64,000 bases of DNA from Endomychus coccineus. Its lineage: Eukaryota > Arthropoda > Insecta > Coleoptera > Endomychidae. The notes under the pieces were generated by a model. That model worked only from the letters and a program-made list of their open reading frames with translations, was not told where the DNA came from and did no database searches. Made by a program: the position numbers and the translations under genes. Positions 11,423 through 23,879 of the stretch are shown here, one piece after another. Positions within the stretch are counted from its first letter, which is position 1, and each line of letters opens with the position of its first letter. The stretch spans positions 195,634,315 through 195,698,314 of the forward strand of contig OY294068.1 in NCBI GenBank assembly GCA_958510875.1. Reading direction: 5' to 3'.

Positions 11423-12752
11423 AAAAGTAGTAAGTTATGTGATTATAACGTAACGTTTAAATTTTGAGAAACTTTGATTATTGATAAAATCTAATCTACG
11501 ATTCAATTTTGAAAACCGAATTATGACATTATCTATTTCTATATTCATAGCTAAATGTGCACTTTCCTTCGTCATCATGTTTATCAGCCACTTTTTTCCA
11601 ATCTTTTTTTGCTATTCGCGATAATTATGTGTTCGGTAATCAAAACTCGACTGTTCCAAGTATTCTGATTCATACTGATTCTAGGTATCTTGTTTGTTTG
11701 CCAGAGACACACCGATTGTGTTGTCTCACTGCTACGTTGTTTTACAAAGAGGTGACCGAGCACGAATCGGTTTTGTCAGTGAAACTTGAAATACACGTCG
11801 ATTGTAAACAGTTTTTATGGAGGAGAGAACGTGATTCAGAATAAACTACCGTGGTTGTCCTGCAACACTTTTATTTACATTACCTGCTGCTGTCGCGCAC
11901 GTATACCACTCTTCTGGTATGTACTGTTCATTTGAAATGAAAACACGAAAAAAATATATACACGAATCAAACACTTTGATGTTGATAGATTCACGTGGCC
12001 CCCCGATTGAACTGGATTACATTACAGCGAGTGATTCGCGAACAACGAAAATATTGAATTAACATCAAACGATCTAGAAAATTGCAACAGCAGCAATTTT
12101 GCCTACAAAGCGCTCCATACTGCCATGTAGCTCATCGTGATTATATACAACATACAACACAGAGATTCCAAATTGGAACGGAGAAGACCAATTATGCAAA
12201 ATTTCTTCTAGATAGGGTTCAAACAATGCGTAGTAAGCATCTAATAGGGATGTTCCCAATTTCATTATCATCAAGATTTACAAACCTAAGTACTATCAAT
12301 TGGAATCCCCGAATCTCAAAATACATCATCATGGAGCGGTTGAATATCGATACATATCTATCCTCACAGTTACCTAACCATGTAGCTCCTTGAATGTTTC
12401 AATGTGATTAAAATAAGAATCAGTCCTTTAGTCAGTTCAATAACAAATATGATAGTCTAGGACCTAGAGCAATATGGTGGGCCTGAATGAATACACTTTG
12501 GCACTACATATATTGGTGAAGAAAGTTTCATTGTACAATAGCTCTCACAGGCCGAATCATCTATTGTCAGGCGTTTCCAAGCTACAGTCACCTCAATTTT
12601 TGAACTTTTCTATTGCACGAACCCTCTTTCGGAGTTGTTGTATATTGAAAAGCATGTAATTCTTATATATTTGCACCTAGTGCCAAGGATTTTTATCGAG
12701 GCAATTTTTTGGAGCTTAGTTCATTCAAATGAAAAAGTGCATTATCTGATAA
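11423..12752. other. Intergenic, nothing recognised
   Basis: Contains overlapping short ORFs (+ 11557-11844, + 12082-12393, - 12074-12274) without family motifs. Could hold the 3' UTR of the minus-strand CXC ORF that ends at 12753. AATAAA-like signals are not distinctive here. Confidence 0.4.
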
Positions 12753-13262
12753 TTATGATCTTTTCGAAAGTCTTGGTAGTTTGATAGGTGATGGACCACT
12801 TTCTTCGCTGTTGGCTTCGTCTTCAGAAGAACTATCACCCTCTCCGATGTCAGTTTCGTCTTCACTCTCACTTCTGGCATACTCACTACTAGAGCTTATA
12901 TCTGAATCTTCTTGTACTTCTTCAATTTCTTTCACATCATCATCATCTTCTTCTTCTCGAACTTCTATATTTGTGCAGTCAGTTTCACAACACACCGTGC
13001 AGAAACTTGAACATTTGAGTCCCTGCTTTCTACACCCACACCCTTTATCACAACCCCGAGTGCAACGGCAGCGGATGGTCTTAAGAATATCTTCAGGTAT
13101 AAGATAGTTGATTTTATCACTTTCTTCCACGTATTTTGGGAATAATGATTTATCAGGTAACAATTTCCATCCAAAATCAGTTGGTGACATATCACTATTC
13201 CCATTCCACTGTTGGATTTGCAAATAAACTCGACAAACCGCTGTAACCATTAATCTTTTCAT
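12753..13262 (-). CDS. CXC-like cysteine-rich domain protein with acidic tail
   Basis: A 169-residue ORF. Residues about 10-40 hold RVYLQIQQWNGNSDMSPTDF followed by GWKLL, then a P-rich linker. Residues about 62-100 hold IRCRCTRGCDKGCGCRKQGL then KCSSFCTVCCETDC, an array of closely spaced cysteines like the tesmin/TSO1 CXC type that binds zinc and DNA. The last 65 residues are Glu/Asp/Ser-rich and end with a basic cluster (LPRLSKRS). I recall this YLQxQQW...GW plus CXC layout from uncharacterised, often repeat-associated arthropod proteins, where it forms the C-terminal end of a longer product; that is recollection. The frame is intact with no stop, but no upstream exon was recognised at higher coordinates, so the first Met is uncertain. 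It may be a recent transposon-derived copy or a host gene's last exon. Confidence 0.55.
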   Translation of the reverse strand: MKRLMVTAVCRVYLQIQQWNGNSDMSPTDFGWKLLPDKSLFPKYVEESDKINYLIPEDILKTIRCRCTRGCDKGCGCRKQGLKCSSFCTVCCETDCTNIEVREEEDDDDVKEIEEVQEDSDISSSSEYARSESEDETDIGEGDSSSEDEANSEESGPSPIKLPRLSKRS

Positions 13263-13292
13263 AATTATTCACATCAAATCTAACCAAATATT

Positions 13293-13471
13293 CATTATTA
13301 GATCCCTAAAGTACATATAAATCGATATATCATACACCAAGATTGAAAAAAAAATGTTCTATTTTCCAAATATATATTTTCTATGAGTTCTCACAACCAA
13401 AAAGAGTCGAAATTCGTTATTAGAGCCCTAAAAAACATATAAATCGATATATCGTACACCACAATTGAAAA
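13293..13471 (+). repeat. Two-copy 122-bp direct repeat
   Basis: CATATAAATCGATATATC with following TACACCA..ATTGAAAA occurs at 13293-13349 and again at 13415-13471, preceded in both by a TTATTAGA.CCCTAAA block. It sits just upstream (in minus sense) of the CXC ORF start, so it may be promoter-proximal or part of an intron. Confidence 0.6.
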
Positions 13472-15349
13472 TAAAAATTTTCTTAACGCGGAAAATTGGA
13501 TCATTTTTCTGGAAATTTTTAATTCTAATGTACTAGAGTAACGATATGTACCCTTATTCACAATAATCATACGATATTTAGCAGCAAAATGTAATTTTCT
13601 GTCATATATAGTGTTTAATATATATATATATACATTGGTTTTTCCATGCTACGCGTGGAAAATTCGATGAAAATTGGAATCGCAATAGTCAATATGTAAA
13701 ATTTAATTTTGAACAACTTTTGTTCGGAACTTTTTTCTCTCAAACGCATAGTATTGAAGATATCAACGGAAAAGCCCGGAAAATTGTATATATATATAAT
13801 TTACCACATTTTCCTTGATTGGAGGTTTTCAGCCACTATTTTTCTCGTAATCTACGGAAAATTTCCTAACTTTCTGTATATTCAAACCAAAAGTCGGAAA
13901 AAAAGTTCCAAATCTCAAAAAAACCTATAAAATGACTGTACTATACCTGAAGTGCGCCATTCCACAAATACCACAGATACGCCCCTGGTATATTCCAAAA
14001 TGCTGTTGGCACTCCAATGTCATATTCAAATGTTTGCCAACTTCTTTCATTTTATTCGTGAATTGAATGTTAATGAATTTTTCGTCGCCAAACTACACCG
14101 AGTCTCATATTTTGTCAGACTCGTGAGTTAATTGAAATATTTAGTCTCGCAATAGAATCAACTGCTGTCGAGATTCTCTTCTACAAATTTCAGTTATCGT
14201 AAATATAAATTGTACTGAGCAGCGTAAGAAATGAATATTCATTTCCGCTTTAAGGGCGGTAAAACAAAAATCATTATTTGGCGGCACCGGTGGCAGCGGC
14301 AACGTACAGCCATAATTTTCGTCGTGACGCTATGGAGGTGACGTCGTAAATTAACCAACGACACGGGGTCTTGACTGCGGTACAAGTGCCACGGTATATT
14401 TCTCCTACGACCAATCCGTGCCAGCAGCCAAAAACAACGTCGTACGTGTGTGTGTGTGTGTAAGGTATATAATATGTGTGTGTGTGTGTTGGATATTCAA
14501 TCCTTGCTAGGAATCGTCTAATATTACGGCACATTCAACTCAATTTACTACATCTCAATACTTTTATACATCCACTGTTAGCTTTCTCTACCAAAATTCC
14601 ATCGAAGATGCTATTGTCTATTCAACAACAGATCTACTTCAAAATCCATCTTTGTTAATTCGCCCAAAACATTTGACGAATATTCACTCCATAAACTGCA
14701 AATAGTTCTCCAAATGCGGAGTACCTCAAGGTACCATATTGGAAACACATATTAAAACAACCGAACTCAAATCGGCAATAACTAGGTTGATGGAGAGTTA
14801 ACAGAGTGAACTCAAGGTATTCCTAAGAATTTGGAAGAATTTTATGAAAGCTAGGCTCTCATTATAGTATATACACGATACATAACTATGTATGGAGGCT
14901 GTATGAAATAGTTATAGACACGTTTATAGGATCTATCAAGATGAATGTGCGGAACAGGACACGAGGCTGGCTTCTTTGATCACTTTTTTTAAAGCAATTT
15001 GTATGAATATAACACTTATGGACAACCTAGGGAAGAATAGTGCAATGTTTGCCAAAAATGCTCATGCAAATGTGGTTGAAAAAACTGGGATCAATCACGG
15101 GACTCCTCTCACTCGTTAATTGGTTGTCGAATTGGATTCAATTACATACTTTTAATTGCTCAATCAATTTCATAATGAACTTGAAGTACTTTAATTTTTA
15201 AAGGGTTGTTAATTTATAATTTATGTTTCATTATCTGAGAATTTGTAATTTTATATAAGGTTTTTTTTATACTTTCATTACACGAAAGGATGAAATAGGC
15301 ATTAGAATATTTTTTCAAGGGTTGAAGGTTATAGGCGTAGGGAAAGGCC
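13472..15349. other. Intergenic with GT microsatellites
   Basis: No gene recognised. Two (GT)n tracts, about 14445-14461 and 14475-14489, are separated by TAAGGTATATAATAT. A (TA)n tract lies at 13618-13631. Short ORFs here have low-complexity or no recognisable content. Confidence 0.5.
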
Positions 15350-16448
15350 CCACTAGGTAAAGAGTTCCAAAACTTCGCTGTTCGATAGAAAAATGGAGAG
15401 TAGTAGGAAGAACTTCGGCAGATCTCGAACTTGACAATGGAGAGGAATAACTAGTTTGAGCTCGTCTACTCCGCCTGTCTGGAATCTCACGTAGTGAAAC
15501 AACATACGAGATTTGCGTTGAGCACCAGCCATGAGAAGATCTATGAAAAAGTAAGAGATATTTCTACGATATTCCATAGAGGTTAATGTAGTCGTAAGTA
15601 TGACATGATCTATCAGACGAATAGCTCTCTTTTGGACCGAATCTAAGAGCTTTAGTGTGTGTTTGGGAACTGAACTCCAAACATGTGAAGAGTACTAAGG
15701 GGTTGAATCTGTGCTTTGGAGATTATGAGGAGCCGCTGGGATGTAGAGTAGCTCTTGGCATGGAATAGAAAACCAAGTTTTTGTGAAGTTGTTTTCGCAA
15801 TGGACCTCACATGATCGTTTATTAAGAGAGAAAGCTGTTGGTGGTGATCCCGAGCATAGATATGGATGACTTCATAGCAATAGTTGTGCCTGACATCAAC
15901 AGGTTTTGGATTGTGTGATCCGCCTTACTGGAGAGGACGCAAGCTTGAGTTTTGGTTATATTAAATGCTACTAGATTATCAGATCCCCATTTCAAAATCT
16001 TTGCCAGATCTCCGTCGATTACGTCAACCTGTCTCTGTCTCTCTCCTCTAGCTTTATTGGATAGTATATGGGCTCTAGATGAGGAAGCGGTATGAAGTGT
16101 ACCATAATCTGCAAAGCTGTGAACAGCAGATTCTTTATATGGAGTAGAAACAAAGGTGGTGCCAATACAGGTCCCTGTGGAAGACCAGTGATGATATCCA
16201 TTGAATCGAAGAATACTCCGTCAATCACCACATGAAAAGGTTTATCTGAGAAAAAACTAGATAGTAAGTGGAAAAGTTGAAGCGGCAAACTGACGGAAAT
16301 TTTCCAAGAAGGCTTTGGTGACAGATTCGATCAACTGCTTTGGAAATATCTAATGCTGTAGCTAGAGATCCCTCATGTTTTCCGATAGATTTACGCCATA
16401 CATATGTTACGTAGGTAATCAGGTCTCCTGTTGAGCTCTACTGCTATT
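15350..16448 (-). pseudogene. Non-LTR RT remnant, jockey/BS-like, copy 2
   Basis: Minus-strand reading from about 16440 down gives, in shifting frames, motif A (SLATALDISKAVDR, for LAVALDISKAFDR), then a DGVFFDS...IITGLPQGPVLAPPLF segment (motif B, GLPQGSVLAP), and then, at 15577-15353, MEYRRNISYFFIDLL, the RR...LFYRYF segment. The FADD motif region is frame-shifted (HFIPLPH survives). DNA similarity to 7235-7620 identifies the same family. The upstream end is cut at about 16440 where a SINE begins. Confidence 0.65.
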
Positions 16449-16760
16449 CATTTTTTTGTGTGACTTGGTTGAAACCCATTGTGGGCACCTTACGGGCCTG
16501 TAACATCCCACAAGGTAGTGTTGAGTTCGAATTACATCACCTTAGATATATCCACCGAACACTCTACCTCGTATGGTAGGTTCGATTCTGCAACCAGAGC
16601 AGCCTCGATGACACTTAGGCTTAACGGCTCATTGTATCTTACATCACCATTCTCTTGGACCATCGGAAAAATTCCGCCGTCGTTGAGATTCGAACGGCGA
16701 CCGGTAACGGCAGTGATTAGAAGATCGTTGCTTCTACCAGTGAGGTACCTGACCACTCCT
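16449..16760 (-). mobile_element. tRNA-derived SINE, copy 1
   Basis: On the minus strand the element starts near 16760 with a tRNA-like head: CTCACTGGTAGAAG (A box) and CGTTCGAATCTC (B box). The body shares GGAATTTTTCCGAT, AGTGTCATCGAG and GGGTTTCAACCA with the + strand copy at 57428-57690, and ends in an A-rich tail (T-run at 16449-16457). Typical Pol III SINE layout, about 310 bp. Its tail abuts the truncated end of the RT remnant. Confidence 0.75.
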
Positions 16761-17799
16761 ACCATTCATCAAAGAATAATATTCAATTAATTACTAAGAA
16801 TCATTCTTTTGGGCCGATTACAACACCTCCTCCATACTACATGTAGTGAGGAAAGTGAATAACTAACCACTCATTATTCTTGACATGTAATTCTAAGAAA
16901 CTTCAAGCACTAGAAGCTATCAACATTTTATATCTCTCTCCTGGAAAATCATGGGTCTTGACATGAGTCTTGTTGCAGTAAGAGCAACTATATGTCGTTG
17001 TCCACATTACCGTACAATGGACAAGATCCGTTGGGAAAATTGTTTATATCAGGTTTCTCATTCATATGGAATTCATCATGGCAAATAGTGATTTGTATTT
17101 CCAAATAAAAGTATGTAACTCACTTAACATTGCGAAATGCCTGATAATATGAATATCCCGAAACTGAATATACTTCCGTTGTCGACTACAAAATTAGTTC
17201 AGGGCACTATAATGATATAATTATCACAATGTGCCTTGATAAACTATAACCTTGACGTACATAGGCATATCATAATTATTTTCATTTTAATAATAATCAT
17301 CATAGTTCTTGCGTAAGTTCCGTTTTCCTTGTAATCACTAATGTACGAGTGTGTACGATTGCAGAAATATGGGATGTGAAGTTTATCTCTTTAGATTTAC
17401 TGGTACAAAGACACATTAACCTTGTACTGATCGTTACCTTGTCCAGATGAATGCGGCGGTATATATCTCTGATGCACATAAACATACCTAGCCTTGGATC
17501 TATCTTACAGTATCAAATGGAAACTAGACAAACAGTTATGCATGCACCGTGTGGCAATGAGATGCTGATGCGTTTGCTCTATATTGAAATAACCACACCG
17601 CACCTTCACCTTCGCTCATTTGCACTTCTTCTCCTCGCAAATCGTTCACGTGTTAATTCATTTTGAATCGATTAGATGACGATCTATCTAATTCGATGCA
17701 TATGAAGTGGCAAGATAAAGGAAAATTACTTTGATATGATTGTATGCTTTGAAAATGTTGAGCTAGTACAAGGATCTTCCACCGGTTACTGGCGAGGAA
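16761..17799. other. Intergenic, nothing recognised
   Basis: Short ORFs on both strands (+ 17451-17666, - 17300-17485) without motifs. No repeat noticed. Confidence 0.45.
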
Positions 17800-18880
17800 G
17801 GTATAATTTTGAACTCCATAACTGATAAGAAGACCTATTCGCTCATTAATATTGACAATATCATTATCTTCAATACAGTCATCTGTCGTCGTTCCAATAC
17901 TTTTTCATATTTCACAGGACATGATTTTTACGGTTTCTCGATTTCACACAATATCACTATTGGTAGGTATGGGTATGGGAAAATTTTTGACGACTTCATC
18001 GATTCTAAAGTAACTTGGTTACAACACGTTCTCGAAGATGAGACATTCGATTCTATTACTATTTTGGACATCAGATGATGATTAACCATGATACAGTGTC
18101 TAGAAACGCCAAATTCGGCGCATCAGATACATACTAACCACAATAATATCATATTTTGATGGATTTGTACGAAAAAAATTATAACAACTTCCATCTGATA
18201 CCTTACAGAACCAGATTTGATGACAACATCCATTTCTTAAGATATCTCGATTTTTCACATTTTCATAAAGGGTAGGAATGGAAAAATCTCTATTTTGGTA
18301 GACTACATCGATTCTGCTGAAACTAGATTATAACACTTTTCGATGATGAGAAATTCGATTATATCATTGGCTTAGACATCAAATCATGATTAACAACGTT
18401 ACAGTGTCTAGAGACCCTGAATGCGGCCTATCAATTACACACCAATCATAATGAAATCATGTGTTGAAGAGCTCATACGAAAAAAAAAGTTATATCAACA
18501 CCTTTTTGATATCATATAGAACAAGATTCAACGTTTCAACCCATTTTTTAAGAGTTCTTGATTCTGATCGATTTCGTGCATTCTATCGAAATATGATTAA
18601 CGATGATGGTTTTCAATGATACGAAATTCGATTCTTACATTAGTTTATACATCAAATGACGATTAACCACCTCACAGTGCTTAGAAACCCCAAATTTGTC
18701 ATATCAGATACACACTATTCATCACAAAATCATGTTTTGAGAAGTTTATTAAAAAAAATTATAACAACACTCTTCCAATATCTACAAAGCCAGATTCTAC
18801 GATAACATCAATTTTTTAAAATCTCTCGATTCTTCATGTTTTAATTCAGTGGGTTTTCGAGTTCTAACTTACTACTCTTA
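17800..18880 (+). repeat. Diverged ~270-310 bp tandem repeat, about 3.5 units
   Basis: The anchor ATTAAC...ACAGTG(T/C)(C/T)TAGA(A/G)A occurs at 18081, 18389 and 18662, each followed by a CA(G/A)ATACACA-like block, AAAAAAATTATA(A/T)CAACA and a TTTTTAAGA.(A/T)TCTCGATT-like block. A partial unit precedes the first anchor (17860-18070). Units differ at many sites, so the array is old. No coding frame spans it. Confidence 0.65.
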
Positions 18881-19599
18881 TCGACTTCGCGACGGACGTA
18901 TTCACCCAATAACAGATTCATCTTTAGGTAATAAAAGTTTTATATCCGACGGATGATATATAATATATACATAGAAACACATTTAGCTATTTATGACATT
19001 TTATATTCAAATACCAATATGATTATAAGAACGTATTGTATATTTTACGTGTAATAAACTTTTATAACTCCTAATATCACAAACTTACATACAGGGTGGT
19101 TAATACTTGGAAATAGGATGTCTCTTAAATATTCCTTATGATATTGAAACAAAGAAGCCACATTTTGATATCTAGGCATTCGGTATTCACTAGAGATCAC
19201 TGAGGGGAGGTTTTAAAATGAATATTACGTTTATGAAATTTTGGTATATTAACTTTACAGGTTTAATTAGACAGCGACATTGTCAGTATTGTGTGTATCG
19301 AACTTCTGATCTGATCCTTCGAAATTACCAAGATTTTTCCCGTCTTCAAAGTTGTAATTTTCTCCATAGTGATGGTGCATGTCTCAAAGTATTTACTTCA
19401 GCGTAGGAATGATCTATGCATCTACGTACACCACATCATAATCTCAACAGCTCTTTCAGAGAAGCGAACAGCTATTTCAATCAATCATTCAATCAAAACA
19501 GGTGCAAACAAGTCCGGAGTACTGAGATCGCTTGACTTAGTTTATTCTGAGTCCTTTCATACAAGAATCAGTACAAAAGACCTAAGTCAAAGCCGAAGG
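18881..19599. other. Intergenic, nothing certain
   Basis: Holds TACAGGGTGGTTAATACTTG at 19093, which resembles one terminus of TACAGGGTG-type MITEs, but no matching inverted end was found. Short + ORFs lack motifs. Confidence 0.35.
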
Positions 19600-20240
19600 C
19601 TAAGATTTTGCATGAACTGATATCTCTTATGGCTTCAAGCGGCACAGTGTGCTGTCGAGGTGTTGTAGCCCAAGAAAAGCCATTGCTGGATATACTGCTT
19701 GGATGTGAGAGTCAGTTTCATCCGCCTCTCCACATCTATCACAAGTTGGGTCCTCAACAATGCCCATTGTGTGTAGATGTTCATCAAGATGATAGTGTCC
19801 TATGAGGAATCCTGTCACCAGTTTTTAGGCCTCTCCTGCTAATAGAGAGTAGGGTTTTCGAGAGTTTAGGCGATAACTCCCTAGTGTGGAGCTTCGCTTG
19901 CCTCATGCCGAGGGAACCATGCGCTCGGCCACTTCGTTTCTGTTCAAGCCAGGTTAGACGGGTACCCGCACTAGCTGGTGTTTGTTTCTCCTGGCTAATT
20001 CAGCCAGAGTTTCCCTGCACTCCAAGAAAACCTAGAAGTCACTCTATGGGCGTAAAGTGTGCCCAGGGCCGCTCGGCTCCGCTCATCACGGTAGTTTAAT
20101 CTCAGGTTTTCCAGCGCACAGGTTCGTACTGCACAGACCTCAGCCTGGGAAACGGTTGCATGGGCACCTAGAAGAACTGAAATCTCCCTTCTGGGTGTAC
20201 ACGAGTAGAATCCGGCTCCGCTAGATTCGCCAATCTATTT
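19600..20240 (-). pseudogene. RNase H domain of a non-LTR retrotransposon
   Basis: In order on the minus strand: SGAGFYSCTPRREISVLLGA then HATVSQAEVCAV (20230-20130; the EISVLLG..ATVFQAEVxAI segment of RNase H), then a degenerate NKHQLVRVPV.PGLNRNEVAE (where WVPGHEGIxGNExAD is expected, so catalytic His/Asp are lost), then in 19818-19627 LIGHYHLDEHLHTMGIVEDP then TCDRCGEADET. That last motif is the Cys-rich terminal segment also seen, in diverged form, at 6835-6905. Frame shifts and stops make it dead. Belongs to an RNase H-bearing clade such as I, R1, LOA or jockey relatives. Confidence 0.7.
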
Positions 20241-21844
20241 CAGAGAAACAATTATTTGTTAGGAAGTCAAATCTAGTAGAGTTTGAACTGATCGAGTACT
20301 ATTGTCTAGACTGAATTCAATCTACATTAAAACTTTAACTCAAACTCTAATATAATACGTGGCCCTTCCAACGATTTAACAAATGACAATAGTTCTCTAT
20401 AGATGTAGGTACCATCTTAGAAATAATACATAAATAAAGTTTAAAATCAAATCGAACAATAATTACTGAAGATTTAATGGCAAAGAATTGCACTTCTACA
20501 GTTGATTTTTGCATGCCTTAATGGAGATGAAAATATAAGCCATCCGTTCAACACGAGTTTCAGTTTACGCGGAAATGTTTGAATAAAATTTCTCTCGAAA
20601 TGGCTGAATATTGTAAGTCAGCGGTTTCTTCGTAATCCACAGAACGAAAATCGCTATATATGGTTAGCGTTACAAAAGAACTGAACTTTATGACAATTGT
20701 CCGATGTTTTCTCGAACATAGCAGTCTGTTTACGTTCTTTGAAATGACTGTCGGCAAATTGGTTAGAGTGTATCAGCGGATCTTTAACGGAAGGGGATAT
20801 TTGTGCTTTCTTCAACGTAATCAAGTTAGGGTCATCACTAAAGATAAATACATTCGTGCGATGAAAACAACTACGCCAATACTGAAGCCAACAATGATAT
20901 TAATGTTGGCCATCAGTATCACAACTCTGGAACTATCATAAATATGTAATACAAATATTAATATTGTTGGTAATTTATCTATATCTGAAGGATAGGGATC
21001 CCAAAGAGTTGAATTCTTATTGACTCAACTCAGATAGTAAGCTGATAAAGATATATCAATCAGTCTTGAGCTTACTGGTGGTGGACTACTTGTAGTTTCC
21101 CAGTTCTATAAGCTCGAATAAAATGTTCAATACGTCTGGAAATATTGATGAGCTATTTCATGTAGGAAAATCACGTTTATCTGCATGTCTCACCGCAGCA
21201 ATAAATCCAAGTAATAATATTTATTTCTGTTCCGTCGACACGTAATTTATATCGTGGCCATTGGAGCAGCAAATGTTTTCCACAGCGTTTCCTTCGGAAA
21301 GTGGTGGCGGCATTATCAATATCGCGTTGAAAATAACACTTCGTGTAATTATACGAGCTGAAATGTAGAGAGCGGGCGTTATATTATAGGAGGGAAAACT
21401 TTATGAAATATAATAGTCTGAAGTTTTGGCCGTTATGGAGAGAAACTGGAAGATCTATTTGAGGAAGTTTACCTTCTATGGACTATCTGCAATAATAATG
21501 AAACTTGGGTTATTTAAGCGAATTTATCAAATAGTTCCGAAGGCAACTGCGATGTCCATTTTCATTTAACCTGACGGGGAACTACAGATAAAGGATATTT
21601 ACTGACCTGCTTGCCTTTATTGAACGAAGTTGATAGAATACAAGTTAATATCGATACAGATATTCTCAACGCAGCTGAAAACTTTTCGTAGCCATCTGTA
21701 GTCGCCAATGCTGACTCACACTAATTTATTCATGTCGAATCTACTAACTTATTTAGCGTATGGTTACGAGACACCTCGTATATCAAGTCAAAAAGTCACA
21801 AACATTTAGTTTTTAATGTATCCAATAGACGCGGGTATCACGAA
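20241..21844. other. Intergenic, nothing recognised
   Basis: Small ORFs (+ 20660-20941, - 20560-20757) without family motifs. No repeats noticed. Confidence 0.45.
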
Positions 21845-22047
21845 CTGGAATTATTCATTTCGGGCATAATTGTAAGGTCTCGTCGAGTCCTCTTCAATAA
21901 TATGCGTGACTGATATTTCCGCAATCACCTGGGAGATTTCTGTTTGACCCATTTCAGTAGTGAATATACGCCTGTTATGCTGAATTCCGATTTTATTCAA
22001 GGTGGCCCATGCTCTGTGTGGAACGTCATAGCCAGGTGGTTCTTGGG

Positions 22048-22048
<1 letters not shown>
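21845..22048 (-). pseudogene. Non-LTR C-terminal zinc-like fragment
   Basis: The minus frame reads PPGYDVPHRAWATLNKIGIQ and later VTHIIEEDSTRPYNYAR. This resembles the terminal segment (R.xWxxLNRIRT.xGRC...xTxxHIVxECPxRxY) of one group of arthropod non-LTR elements, with its cysteines lost. It ends exactly where the AAT-repeat tail of the next element begins, as if that element had inserted into it. Confidence 0.4.
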
Positions 22049-22050
<2 letters not shown>

Positions 22051-22088
<38 letters not shown>

Positions 22089-23800
22089 TTTATTGCCAAT
22101 AATCAGTATACAGTTAAAGTAAATAGTAAAGCAACGCTATAGACTTGAAACGAGCCCACGTAAGTTCCTAAGTGGAACTTATGTATGGGTATTTCATAGA
22201 ACAATAAAAATTTGTAACTGTAATATGTACTTAAATTTAACAGAAAAAGAGGAAAAACAAATAAATACAATATAAATGAATACTTGTAGATGGTTACTTA
22301 AAAATAAGAATATTATTATGTAACCTAATAATAATATAATAATAATGTATTTGTTGAAGCACAATAATCATATAAAACATGTTTTGCTCATGTTAAATAC
22401 AAAATTTAGAAGTTCTTACAACATTTTTACAATACTTGAGTGTGAGATATAAATACACAATGTTCTCATTGAGCAGAAGGGTACAGAGCTAAATGAATGG
22501 AGATAAAATTAAATATTTGTATATAAATTTAACCAATTTCTGAAATGTGTAAATTAGAGCTTTAATATGTACTTGGAAACTTAAGAAACAAGCACCATAA
22601 CGTTTTATATTATACAGATTATATAATATAAAGATTCTTGACCCAGTATGAATTTATATAACCTATTTCCCGAGAATTTTTATACAAAAACAGATTATAT
22701 ATATAATTCTGAACAATTTAAAACTTAAGACAAGATATGAATGAGATTTAATATGTGGACCAATTAAAGTATAGAGTCTAGTGTTTTAGTGAAAAAGAAT
22801 TTACAAGTTGTTAAGAGAATTGATATGTATAAAGAATAATTACATGCGGATAGGAGTTTAATTGTAGATATCGCTTGAAAAAGTTATAACTATAGTTGCA
22901 TTAAAATATCACTATATATTATTAATAAATGTGGAATAAAATACACTGTTTATTTTTATTCGATTCTCTAAGATAAATTTCGGAACCTCTTTCTTGAAAG
23001 AATTTATAACAGAAATAGCTTTAATTTCGGGTTTCAAAATATTAAACAATTTTGGAAAGAGATAAGTCTGAGATCTCTGTCCTATAGACTTATTAATTTT
23101 TTCTGTAGGGATCGTATATTCTTTGGTACGGGTGTTGTGTGAGTGATTTGCCCTTTCATAATTTACTGAAAAGCGATTTGTTAAAATTTGGAATGCGAAG
23201 TGCTGCCGAACATCCAGTACTTGGGCTTCTCTATGTAAACGTTCAGATGAATAGAACTTATTTTTATTTAATATCATTTTTAAAATCCACTTTTAAGTAA
23301 TGTTAAGGTCGTATAAATACGTCTTTAAAACTCCTCCCCAACCAATTATTCCATATCTGATATGTGGTTCGACAAGTACCCTATATATAACTATTAATGT
23401 TTTTAGATCCATGATTTTACTGAAATATTTGAAAATTGGAATCAACGTTCTTATTTTATTGCTAATAAACTCAGTATGTCTATCCCACTTCAAATGTTTG
23501 TCTATTACAATACCTGAATACTTTGTAGAGTTGGTTTCTTTAATTTGAATAGGATTTGTGGAAGTATTCGGGAAGTGAATTTGAGTAACATCCAAAAGGA
23601 ATATAATGAGTTTTATCGATATTTATTGATAGTTGTCTGTAGTCAAACCATTCTTTTATATTCTTTAAATCTGCTTCTACTCTTGCTTTTAATTGGATCC
23701 AATTTTTATCACGATAAAAAATTACGGTGTCATCCGCGAAACTAATGATTTCACCTATTGTATTTTGTGCAAATAAATTATTTAAATAAATATTAAATAA
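22051..23800 (-). pseudogene. 5'-truncated non-LTR retrotransposon, jockey-like
   Basis: On the minus strand the RT palm begins near 23795 with FNIYLNNLF (motif B end), then EIISFADDTVIFYRD (motif C with both catalytic aspartates intact), then WFDYRQLSINIDKTHYI. A frame change near 23600 leads to TKYSGIVIDKHLKWDRHTEF, then YRVLVEPHIRYGIIGWGG (23595-23293), and another to LHREAQVLDVRQHFAFQIL and SHNTRTKEY (23277-22912). A long AT-rich 3' UTR ends in CAATAAAGTTATTATTATT, the (TAA)n run on the + strand at 22051-22087. The 5' end is truncated inside RT. It is better preserved than most other copies here. Confidence 0.75.
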
Positions 23801-23879
23801 TAGTAATAATAATATGATTATAACGAAAGCGTGGAATATATGCAGGAAAAAAATGTTACTATATGCGTATATTTATGCT

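Noticed and set aside
12781..13107. 108-residue + strand Ser-rich ORF
   Set aside because: It is the antisense shadow of the CXC-domain ORF; its serine runs come from the complementary acidic codons.
14445..14489. GT repeats as a Z-DNA or regulatory element
   Set aside because: Only ordinary microsatellite length; no gene nearby to regulate.
19093..19112. TACAGGGTG-type MITE end
   Set aside because: No complementary end within several hundred bases, so an element cannot be delimited.
21851..22099. Leu-repeat start of a minus ORF
   Set aside because: The poly-Leu is the (TAA)n microsatellite read in one frame and is not a signal peptide; only the lower part was kept as a retroelement fragment.
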